From contig CANRLU010000011.1 in the NCBI GenBank assembly GCA_947631535.1, forward strand, positions 1 to 37,375: DNA of 37,375 bases, read 5' to 3'. This document shows, piece after piece, positions 16,821-24,746 of this stretch (the stretch's first letter is position 1; the number at the start of each line of letters is the position of its first letter). The notes under the pieces were generated by a model. The model was not told where the DNA came from. It worked only from the letters and a program-made list of their open reading frames with translations, and made no database searches. Source of the DNA: an uncultured Clostridia bacterium. GTDB taxonomy: Bacteria; Bacillota; Clostridia; Oscillospirales; Ruminococcaceae. A program made the translations under genes and the position numbers.

Positions 16821-18290
16821 ATGAAAAAATTTTTTGCTGTGTTTGCCGCGCTGCTTATCATCTTTACGCTCGCGGTGCCGGTGCACGCCGAAAACCCCGT
16901 TGTTCAGTCGTCGTTCACGCCCGACCCCGCGCCGGTGGTTTTTGACGGCGTTCTCTATTTCTACTGCGGCGAGGATTCCGAGGAAGACAACGGCTTCTAC
17001 AATATGACCGACTGGCATTGCTTCTCGACCACCGATATGGTCAACTGGCTCGACCACGGCGTTATTATGTACCCCGAAGACTTTGAATGGGCAGAGCCGG
17101 GAAGCGCCTGGGCCGCGCAGTGCATCGAGCGCAACGGCAAGTATTACCTTTACGTGACCGTCACTACCGACGGCGGCCGAGCGATAGGCGTAGCCGTTGC
17201 CGACAGCCCGACGGGGCCCTTTAAAGACGCCCTCGGCAAGCCCCTCTGCGGTCCCGACTGGGCTTACATCGACCCGACGGTTATGATAGACGACGACGGT
17301 CAGGCTTACCTCTACTTCGGCAACCCGACTTCGTTTTACTGCAAGCTCAACGAGGATATGATATCGCTCGACGGCGGCGTTATGCAGCACGATATGACGG
17401 TAAAATCCTTCGGACCTATGCCGGGCGGCGGCACGAGCTACACCGAAGGGCCCTGGCTCTATAAGCGCAACGGCATCTATTATCTTGTATACGCTTCAAA
17501 CGGCGTTCCGGAGGGTATAGCCTACTCCACTTCCGACAGCCCCGTAGGCCCTTGGGAGTATCAGGGTCTCATTATGAACCCCGGTTCTTCCACGACTATC
17601 CACCCCGGAATAATCGAATATAAAGGGCACGACTACTTCTTCTATCACGGCGTTCTTCTCCCGAACGGCGGCTGGAACAAGCGCTCTACCGCCATTATGG
17701 AATTCGACTACGAAGAAGACGGCTCTATCCCGCTCATCGAGCACTCAATCCTCGGCGTGGAGCAGCTCGAAAACTTCAATCCATTCGGAAAGCACGAGGC
17801 CGAAACGATGAGCAACTCGAGCGGAGTAAAATCCGTCACCTCGGACAAGAGGGTCTATATCGGCAGCATCTCCGACGGCGATTACATAAAGCTCAGCGGC
17901 GTAGACTTTGAAGACGGCGCAAAGAGCTTCTCGGCAAATATCTACTCCGACACCAAAGGGAGATTGGAGATCCACCTCGACAGCCAGTACGGCAAGAAGA
18001 TAGGCACCATAGACCTCGACGGAAGCAGCAAATTCAAGGACGTCAGCTGCGCCCTCAGCGCCAACAGCGGCGTTCATGACCTCTTCTTCACCTTTATGGG
18101 CACCAGGGACTCCGACTTCAGATTCGATTACTGGGAGTTCTCTAAAGAGGAGACGGCAGGTTCTTCGGGTTCATCTTCCAACACCGTTATATACTGCGCG
18201 ATAGGCGCGGCGGTCGTTCTGCTCGCGGCAATAGTTATTGTAATTATCGTAAAGAGCTCGAAAAAGCGCACCGCAAAGGCCGACAAATAA
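16821..18290 (+). CDS. Membrane-anchored glycoside hydrolase family 43 protein with C-terminal CBM6-like domain
   Basis: 489 aa. Signal peptide; GH43 residues in context DPAPVVFDG, DPTVMIDDDG, TEGPWLYKRNGIYYLVYA; CBM6-like HEAETMSNSSGVKS...FRFDYWEF; C-terminal TM anchor VIYCAIGAAVVLLAAIVIVIIVKSSKKR. Confidence 0.9.
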   Translation: MKKFFAVFAALLIIFTLAVPVHAENPVVQSSFTPDPAPVVFDGVLYFYCGEDSEEDNGFYNMTDWHCFSTTDMVNWLDHGVIMYPEDFEWAEPGSAWAAQCIERNGKYYLYVTVTTDGGRAIGVAVADSPTGPFKDALGKPLCGPDWAYIDPTVMIDDDGQAYLYFGNPTSFYCKLNEDMISLDGGVMQHDMTVKSFGPMPGGGTSYTEGPWLYKRNGIYYLVYASNGVPEGIAYSTSDSPVGPWEYQGLIMNPGSSTTIHPGIIEYKGHDYFFYHGVLLPNGGWNKRSTAIMEFDYEEDGSIPLIEHSILGVEQLENFNPFGKHEAETMSNSSGVKSVTSDKRVYIGSISDGDYIKLSGVDFEDGAKSFSANIYSDTKGRLEIHLDSQYGKKIGTIDLDGSSKFKDVSCALSANSGVHDLFFTFMGTRDSDFRFDYWEFSKEETAGSSGSSSNTVIYCAIGAAVVLLAAIVIVIIVKSSKKRTAKADK

Positions 18291-18309
18291 TTTCACATAA
18301 AGCATAAAA

Positions 18310-18337
18310 GATCCCGCACCAAAGCCGGTGCGGGATC
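18310..18337. terminator. Intrinsic terminator between convergent GH43 and SGNH genes
   Basis: GATCCCGCACCaaagccGGTGCGGGATC followed by CGTTTTTTT. Confidence 0.85.
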
Positions 18338-18347
18338 CGTTTTTTTA

Positions 18348-20612
18348 TTATTCTTCGGGATAGCCCTTTTCAAGGAAGCGGCCGTAATCGCCCCAGAAGT
18401 AATCGCTCGCATATTCCTCGTAAAGCTCGGGGTCTACGTAGATTTTGAGCTGCGGGTCGCAGCCGTCGGTCGCGAGGGATTCCGACATGCTGTTAGGCAC
18501 CGAAACGTCTCCCGCGCCGATGCCCTCGGGAATGATGAGCACTTTCACCGACGAGCCCCGAAGCGCCCAGCCGTCCATCCTCGAAACGTTTTTGCCGAGG
18601 GTGAGCTTCTCGAAGCGTGTATCCGCAAAGGCGTCGGCGGCTATTGTCCTCACCGGCGTGCCGCTGACGGTGTCGGGCACCGTTATTTCGTCCTGAAGCT
18701 TTCCGAGGTCGCTGAGCCCGGTGACCGTAAACGAGCCGTCGTCGGCCCTTTCGAGCTTAAGATACATATTGTCGCTCGTGATAACGCTCCTGTAGCCGGG
18801 CAGAATGTCGGAAAGCAGGTAATCCTCGTATTCCTCCCAATCTATGAATATGCTTATCTCTCTTATTCCGAGCGAGGCGGGGTCTTCGGGAAGAGTGAGC
18901 TCGCCAAGAGGAGTCCCCGCCGCAAGGTGGACTTCGAGCCCCTCCCTTACGCCGGCAAAGGCATAGGGCGATATCTCCCTGATGTTCTTGCTGAGCTCTA
19001 ACTTTTCAAGGAGCTCCGCGCCGTCAAAGGCGTCCATATCTATCAAACGCACGGGCAGACCGTCGTGCTCTGCGGGAACGCTCAGCTCGGAGCGCATCTT
19101 TCCGTTGTCGGTAAGAGAAACGACTATCGCATAGCTCCCGCTCGGGTCGGTCGAGTATTCAAAGCTCTCCTCAAGGCTGATGATATCCGCATAGCGCTTG
19201 AAGCCGTCTGCGTTTTTGAACGCATCGTAGTCGTAGGGCGAAACATACAGCTTAAAGCCGTCGGCGCAGCCCTCTCCGAAGCCCTGCTCGGGAAGCTTCA
19301 CAAGGCGCGGGTCCACACCCTGCGGGATTATAACTCCGCCGAGATTCCTAACGCGCTCAACAGCGCCCTCCTCTATTTCGGATATATTCTTTCCGAGCGT
19401 GAGGAGCACGAGCCTGTCGCACCCGATGAGCGAGCCGCCGCAAAGCGTGGTGACGGGTATGCCGTTTATCTCGTCGGGGACCGTAAGATATGCCTTTTCG
19501 CGGCCTGTTTCGGTAACTCCGGTTATCGCCCAACCCCTGCCCTCCGAAAGCCTCTCAAGGTCGAAGTCTTCGCAGTCAGGCCGCTTGCCTGCGGGCTGCG
19601 GAAGCTCGCTTACCGGTATCGTCACCTCGTCGGAGGACATCTCGCGCCTGATGTCGTCGATAAGCTTTACCGTCCTCACGGTGACGCCGGAATTGTTGAG
19701 GTGAAACTCCGAGTCGTAAAAATAGCCGCCGTCAAGGATATAGTCGTAGATGTTGCTTATGACCTTGCAGTCGAGCGAGAGAACGAGATTGCGGTAAAAA
19801 TCTTCGATATCTTCGTCCGAGACACCCGCGAGCGCCTCTTTATTCATCGGCGGGAAGCTGAAATAAACCTCTCCGCCCTTTTTGCGGACGTACTTTACGT
19901 AGTCGTTCACATAGTCGATATATTCCTCGTAGTCGGTGGTAACGCCGTCAGTGTAATCGGTCCTGAAATCGAGGGTTATGGCGTTGCCGTATCCCGAGAG
20001 GATATTATACGGGCGGTCGAACACGTTATCGCCGTATTCGTTGAAGTTCTCCTTGCGGTAGGCGCCAGCGTTTTCGGGGAGCGTGCCGTCAAGGATATAT
20101 CCGAGTTTATCCCCCGCGAAGCCCCACAGCGCCCCGACGAGCCGCTCGTACTCACCGCTGTCAACGTCTTTGAGCATATATGCGCTGCCGTCGAGGGCCT
20201 GCGCGGCGGTCTCGGAGTTGAAATACAAGGACAGCGTCTGCGCGTTGAGCTCCGGCGCGAGTATCATTATGTCGCCCTCGTTGATGTCGGCCTTTGAGAG
20301 GTCCATCATAAGTTTTGTGCCGAGGTTGGCGTAAAGCCCGAAGTTCACCACGTCATACCCGAGCTCCTCGGATATGAGCCCGCTGTCGAGTCCGAAGGCG
20401 GCAGAGCTCCCCGCGACGATAACTATCTTCGGACTGTCGGCGCTTTTCAGGCGGTCGTATTTTTCCGAGAGCTCGCCCAAAAAGGTATCGTTATAAACGG
20501 GCGGGAGCGCAAAGGCTATTATTATAACGGCAAGTATCGGCACAAGAAACAGCGCGAGCATAGGCGCAAAGACCTTATAAAAGCGCTTTCTTTCGGTATT
20601 TTTCACACTCAC
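18348..20612 (-). CDS. SGNH/DltD-AlgX-like membrane protein with three C-terminal BspA/LRR_5-like modules
   Basis: N-terminal TM; SGNH-like VIVAGSSAAFGLDSGLISEELGYDVVNFG...ILAPELN and FYDSEFHLNNSG (Dxx-H); then modules such as LTVPDEINGIPVTTLCGGSLIGCDRLVLLTLGKNISEIEEGAVE. ORF extends to 20726 but GTG at 20612 has RBS GAGGAGG and avoids overlap with the MBOAT gene. Confidence 0.75.
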   Translation of the reverse strand: MSVKNTERKRFYKVFAPMLALFLVPILAVIIIAFALPPVYNDTFLGELSEKYDRLKSADSPKIVIVAGSSAAFGLDSGLISEELGYDVVNFGLYANLGTKLMMDLSKADINEGDIMILAPELNAQTLSLYFNSETAAQALDGSAYMLKDVDSGEYERLVGALWGFAGDKLGYILDGTLPENAGAYRKENFNEYGDNVFDRPYNILSGYGNAITLDFRTDYTDGVTTDYEEYIDYVNDYVKYVRKKGGEVYFSFPPMNKEALAGVSDEDIEDFYRNLVLSLDCKVISNIYDYILDGGYFYDSEFHLNNSGVTVRTVKLIDDIRREMSSDEVTIPVSELPQPAGKRPDCEDFDLERLSEGRGWAITGVTETGREKAYLTVPDEINGIPVTTLCGGSLIGCDRLVLLTLGKNISEIEEGAVERVRNLGGVIIPQGVDPRLVKLPEQGFGEGCADGFKLYVSPYDYDAFKNADGFKRYADIISLEESFEYSTDPSGSYAIVVSLTDNGKMRSELSVPAEHDGLPVRLIDMDAFDGAELLEKLELSKNIREISPYAFAGVREGLEVHLAAGTPLGELTLPEDPASLGIREISIFIDWEEYEDYLLSDILPGYRSVITSDNMYLKLERADDGSFTVTGLSDLGKLQDEITVPDTVSGTPVRTIAADAFADTRFEKLTLGKNVSRMDGWALRGSSVKVLIIPEGIGAGDVSVPNSMSESLATDGCDPQLKIYVDPELYEEYASDYFWGDYGRFLEKGYPEE

Positions 20613-20625
20613 GGTCTTCGCCTCC

Positions 20626-22110
20626 TCAGAACTGGAAATAGATGAACGAGCTTGCGCCGTTGCCCGAAAGAAGTAACAGCCAGGCGGCGGCGACGGTCCA
20701 GCAAAGAACGACATACATAAACGCACGGTCGGAAGCCGCGGCTCCGAAGCCGCTTTCGGAGTGGTTTTTAAGGGCTATCTGCCTGTCTAACTGACCGGTG
20801 ACGATTATCGAGAGCAGCGCCGCTGCGGCGGGAACGAGCCCGAGCCCGAGCGCTTCAAGCGAGGCAGAAAGGTTTATCCCTCCCCAGCCGGCAAAGAGCT
20901 GCTTATAGAGCACTCCGAGGTCGGAGAGGCTGTTTGCCCTGAACGCCACCCAGGCGATAAGCACGAGCACAAACGTGCCGAGGCGCTTAAGCGCAAGGAG
21001 CCACTTCGATTCGGGCGGGACTTTCAAAAGCGCCCAGAATTTCTTTCGCGGCTTTTCGGTGAGATATCCTATTATCTGATACAGTCCGTGCATAACTCCC
21101 CAGAGGATATACGTCCACGCGGCGCCGTGCCAGATTCCGGAAATCAGAAACACTATAAATATGTTTGCAAACTGCCGTGCGCGCCCTTTTCGCGAGCCGC
21201 CGAGGGGTATGTAGATGTAATCCGTGAACCACGACGTCAGCGAGATATGCCATCTGCGCCAGAAGCCCTTTATATCCGTCGCGCTGTAGGGGTCGTTGAA
21301 GTTCTGCATAAGCTTTATCCCCATCGTCCTTGCGCAGCCTATCGCTATGTCGGTGTAGCCCGAAAAGTCGCAGTATATCTGCACGGCAAAGAACACCGTG
21401 GCTATAAGAACGGTGAAGCCGTTGAGCAGCGAAGGGTCAGCGCTCCCGACGCCGTTATACACCGCATCGACGTATTTCGAGAGCTGATCCGCTACGGCTA
21501 TCTTCTTGAAGAAGCCGACCGCCATCATCTTGAGACCTGCTGCGGTGTCGGCCGCGGAAAACGGGTTATCCGCCCGAAGCTGAGGCAGAAGGTTCTCGGG
21601 GCGCTCGATAGGTCCGGCTACGAGCTGCGGGAAGTAGGAAACATAAAGCGCGTAATAGCCGAAGTGGTGCTCCGCCTTCATATTCCCCCTGTAGACATCG
21701 ATGACGTAGGAGAGCGTCTGGAAGGTGTAAAAAGATATTCCGACGGGCAGAATGAGGTTCAGCGTGAACTCCCCCGCAGGTATCCTTATGAGATTCAGAA
21801 ACGCCGTGATGTTGCGCGAAAGGAAGTTGAAGTATTTGAAGAAGAACAGCACCGCAAGGCTCGCGGTCAGGGCTGTTATCAGAAGGAGCTTTTTTATACC
21901 CTTTTTCTGCGCTTTTTCTATCCCCAGAGCGCAGAGGTAAGAGACAACGGTCGTGAAAAGAATAAGATAAATAAGGTCGGGCTGCCAGCTCATATAGAAG
22001 TAGTAGCTCGCCGCAAGGAGCATTGCCCATCTTGCTTTTTTCGGGATCACCCTGTAGAGCAGAAGGACTACGGGGAAGAAGATAAGGAATGAGAAGGAGT
22101 TAAATACCAT
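20626..22110 (-). CDS. MBOAT family O-acyltransferase (AlgI/DltB-like)
   Basis: MVFNSFSFLIFFPVVLLLYRVIPKKARWAMLLAASYYFYMSWQP; GYYALYVSYFPQLVAGPIERPENLLPQL; DFSGYTDIAIGCARTMGIKLMQNFNDPY; FLISGIWHGAAWTYILWGVMHGLYQ with the MBOAT His. Start at 22110 has RBS AAAGGAG. Confidence 0.95.
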   Translation of the reverse strand: MVFNSFSFLIFFPVVLLLYRVIPKKARWAMLLAASYYFYMSWQPDLIYLILFTTVVSYLCALGIEKAQKKGIKKLLLITALTASLAVLFFFKYFNFLSRNITAFLNLIRIPAGEFTLNLILPVGISFYTFQTLSYVIDVYRGNMKAEHHFGYYALYVSYFPQLVAGPIERPENLLPQLRADNPFSAADTAAGLKMMAVGFFKKIAVADQLSKYVDAVYNGVGSADPSLLNGFTVLIATVFFAVQIYCDFSGYTDIAIGCARTMGIKLMQNFNDPYSATDIKGFWRRWHISLTSWFTDYIYIPLGGSRKGRARQFANIFIVFLISGIWHGAAWTYILWGVMHGLYQIIGYLTEKPRKKFWALLKVPPESKWLLALKRLGTFVLVLIAWVAFRANSLSDLGVLYKQLFAGWGGINLSASLEALGLGLVPAAAALLSIIVTGQLDRQIALKNHSESGFGAAASDRAFMYVVLCWTVAAAWLLLLSGNGASSFIYFQF

Positions 22111-22378
22111 CGCCGTCGGCTCCTTTCCCGCGCTTTTTTGTGGTAAACAGCGCGACCGCAAGGCTTAAGAGCAGCGCGAAAAAGAGTTCTTCGGGCTTTG
22201 CGCCAGCGGCGAGCATAAGCCCTATAACGAGCAGGTGCAAAAATGCGTTCAGCGCCGTGAGCGCAATAAGCGCCGTTTTATCGAGCTTTCCGAGCGGCAC
22301 CGAAAGAATATGAACGGCAGCTATCGCGGCCATTATCACCCAGAACCATACGGTGCCCAGAGCTTCGTAATTTCCCAT
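22100..22378 (-). CDS. Small hydrophobic membrane protein (about three TM) within the O-acylation operon
   Basis: 92 aa, TM segments WFWVIMAAIAAVHIL, ALIALTALNAFLHLLVIGLMLAAG, FFALLLSLAVALFTT; its 3' end overlaps the MBOAT start codon by 11 nt. Confidence 0.75.
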   Translation of the reverse strand: MGNYEALGTVWFWVIMAAIAAVHILSVPLGKLDKTALIALTALNAFLHLLVIGLMLAAGAKPEELFFALLLSLAVALFTTKKRGKGADGDGI

Positions 22379-22397
22379 TCAAAGACCTCCCGCTGCG

Positions 22398-24497
22398 TTA
22401 ATACGACGACGGGTCGGCAAGATATGCCTTTATGTCGTCTGCAAGATTGCGGGTGCGCTCCTTTGCGCCCTCGTCGTTTAAGTGCCACTCCGAATCGTAG
22501 AATTTTGAGTGCTCCATAATGTATTTACCCACGTCGGAGATAACGGGGTAATCGAGCACCTCGGCACAGTAGGCGTTTACCTTGTCATACTTTTCCTGCG
22601 TGAGCTCATCGGGACGCAGTCTTGAGAGGTCGTGAGGGCCGAAGCTCATAACAAGGACCGCTCCCCGAGCCGTTATCTTTTCGTTGACGGCGTTGAGGTT
22701 GTCGTCGTAAAGGTGAGCGCTCGAAATAGTCTCGGTGGCGCCGCCGAAGTTGCCCCTTACGGAGGTCCTGACCGTCCCTATGTCGCCGTATTTGTTTATG
22801 TCCGCGTCGAGCTGATATTCCTTGCCCGACTGGTGTATAGCCGGAGTGAGCGAATTGTCCGAGGTGTCGCCCACCTGGAATTTGCGGAAGCAGTCCCAGA
22901 AGCCGGTGTAGTCCGACATATCGACGTCTCTGAATATGTCGTAGCACTGCTCATTCCCGCGGAACATCTTCGCGTGGAACTCGTTGGTGCCCATAGGCGC
23001 GCCTCCGCCGTATTCCGGTGCGTGAACGATTATATCTCCCTCGCCGCAGTATTTCGAGATGACGTCGAGGAAGAAGAGCGACGGGTTGGCGGCGTTGGTG
23101 CCGTAGTTCACCACGGAGTAACCCGGCATAAGCTCCTCAAAGAGCTCGGAATTTATGCCGTTTAACGACGACGACCCCGAAACCACGACTATCTTTTTGC
23201 CCTCAAGCGTTCTTAGGCGGTCGTATTTTACGTTGAACGAGCCCTCTATCTGTCCGGAATAGACCGGCAGGCGCTGAGCGTTGAGGACTACCGTCGAGAC
23301 GTTTCGGTCAAAGCTCTCGTCATAGACGGTCACCACCGAGTCGAAGAACACTACCTCTTCAAGGCTTTCGCAGGCGCTGAAGGCGTCCTTTTCCACCGTT
23401 TTGACGGTCCGCGGTATGACCACCCGCGTGATATCGCCGTCAAACGCGCCCGAAGCTATCGAGAGAACGGGCTGGCCGTCGATCTTTTCGGGTATCACAA
23501 CAAGTCCGCCGTCGCCGGTATAGCCCTTTATCTCTATGCCGGTCTTCATTTCGGTGCGCTGGTTGAGCCTGCCGAAGCCGAAGGTCGAGTCGGTTATTAC
23601 CTCTATTTCTTTTTTCTCATAGATAAAATCGGAGTCGGGCGATTCCTTTGCCCACACTACGTGGAGATCGAGGCTGTCGCCCTCGACATAGCACACTCCG
23701 CCCATATTCGAGAACCCGGGAATGTCGTTTGCCGAGGCGTAGTCTTCATATTCCGCCGCAGAGGTGCTGTATCCCACGGCAACATATCCGTCGCGGAGGA
23801 ATTTTCCGTTAGATTCCATAGTCTGCTGCATAGAGTAAATATCGCTGTAAGAGGCCGAAACGGTATAGGTGTCGGCACCGGTGTCCGAAACATAGCCGCC
23901 GTCGAGGTGATAAAATATGCTGTAGTCGGAATTTCCGGTGAAATTGGCGTATAACACTTTGCTGCCGTCGATATAAAACGTATATGTAGGCTCGGTGCTT
24001 ATAAGCCTGCCGCCGTCTTCAAGATATCCTCCCTCAGACCAGCCCGCAAATTCTATCCTCGACTTTCCCTCGGCGCTCAGAGTGACCTCGGAGGGCCCCG
24101 CGAGCAATACCTCCGACTCCGAAACGCTGCCGTTTTCGCTGTTCTTCTTCACTTCAAGATACACGACCTCTGACTTCGGCACGACTATCATATCTACGGT
24201 GGTCGGCGCAAATACGTCTTTAAGGCGCAGCCTGCCGTCCTCCTCGTCGTAATCGGCGCCGGCAGTGTTGCCGAGGTAGATATATCCCTCGTCGATGCTC
24301 ACCTTGAAAGTGACCGTTCTGCCCGCCTCGACCTCGGTGATGTTCTTCCCCGAGATGCTTATTCCGTCGCATCTGCGCAGGATCACCCTGACGCTGTAGC
24401 TGTCGCCCCGCACGGCTTCCTGTCCGCACCCCGCAAGCATAAGCGCAAAGACAACGGCGAGCGCCGCGGCAATAAACCTCCTTGCAAGACCTTTCAT
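22398..24497 (-). CDS. SGNH-like lipoprotein with N-terminal InlB_B/Listeria-Bacteroides-type repeats and a BspA-like module
   Basis: 699 aa. Lipobox LMLAGCG; region SIFYHLDGGYVSDTGADTYTVSASYSDIY...; BspA-like IPEKIDGQPVLSIASGAFDGDITRVVIPRTVKTVEKDAFSACESLEEVVF; C-terminal SGNH-like KIVVVSGSSSLNGINSELFEELMPGYSVVNYG...HAPEYGGG and FYDSEWHLNDEG. Confidence 0.78.
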   Translation of the reverse strand: MKGLARRFIAAALAVVFALMLAGCGQEAVRGDSYSVRVILRRCDGISISGKNITEVEAGRTVTFKVSIDEGYIYLGNTAGADYDEEDGRLRLKDVFAPTTVDMIVVPKSEVVYLEVKKNSENGSVSESEVLLAGPSEVTLSAEGKSRIEFAGWSEGGYLEDGGRLISTEPTYTFYIDGSKVLYANFTGNSDYSIFYHLDGGYVSDTGADTYTVSASYSDIYSMQQTMESNGKFLRDGYVAVGYSTSAAEYEDYASANDIPGFSNMGGVCYVEGDSLDLHVVWAKESPDSDFIYEKKEIEVITDSTFGFGRLNQRTEMKTGIEIKGYTGDGGLVVIPEKIDGQPVLSIASGAFDGDITRVVIPRTVKTVEKDAFSACESLEEVVFFDSVVTVYDESFDRNVSTVVLNAQRLPVYSGQIEGSFNVKYDRLRTLEGKKIVVVSGSSSLNGINSELFEELMPGYSVVNYGTNAANPSLFFLDVISKYCGEGDIIVHAPEYGGGAPMGTNEFHAKMFRGNEQCYDIFRDVDMSDYTGFWDCFRKFQVGDTSDNSLTPAIHQSGKEYQLDADINKYGDIGTVRTSVRGNFGGATETISSAHLYDDNLNAVNEKITARGAVLVMSFGPHDLSRLRPDELTQEKYDKVNAYCAEVLDYPVISDVGKYIMEHSKFYDSEWHLNDEGAKERTRNLADDIKAYLADPSSY

Positions 24498-24746
24498 AAT
24501 AATGCTCCAATCAATACGGTAATTATTTTTATCCTACCACCCTTTAAAGCCGTGTGTCAACGGCTTTTTCACTTATCTTGACCTTTCTGCTTGCGCGAAA
24601 ACATCAATTTTATCATTCTGACAAAAGCTTGTTATTTTTCGCAATAATTTTATAGACATAATGCAAGGACTTTTGCGCCGAAATACGTTATTATTGCAGT
24701 ATCGGCAAATTTACCCGCCGCATAAATTTTACTTGGAGGACATCTG

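Noticed and set aside
19065-20297. 410-aa plus-strand ORF opposite the SGNH gene
   Set aside because: Antisense to the SGNH coding region with its catalytic blocks; no recognisable domain.
20613-20726. Upstream extension of the SGNH ORF to the ATG at 20726
   Set aside because: Would overlap the MBOAT gene's C-terminus by ~100 nt; a GTG with good RBS at 20612 gives an immediate TM-anchored start.
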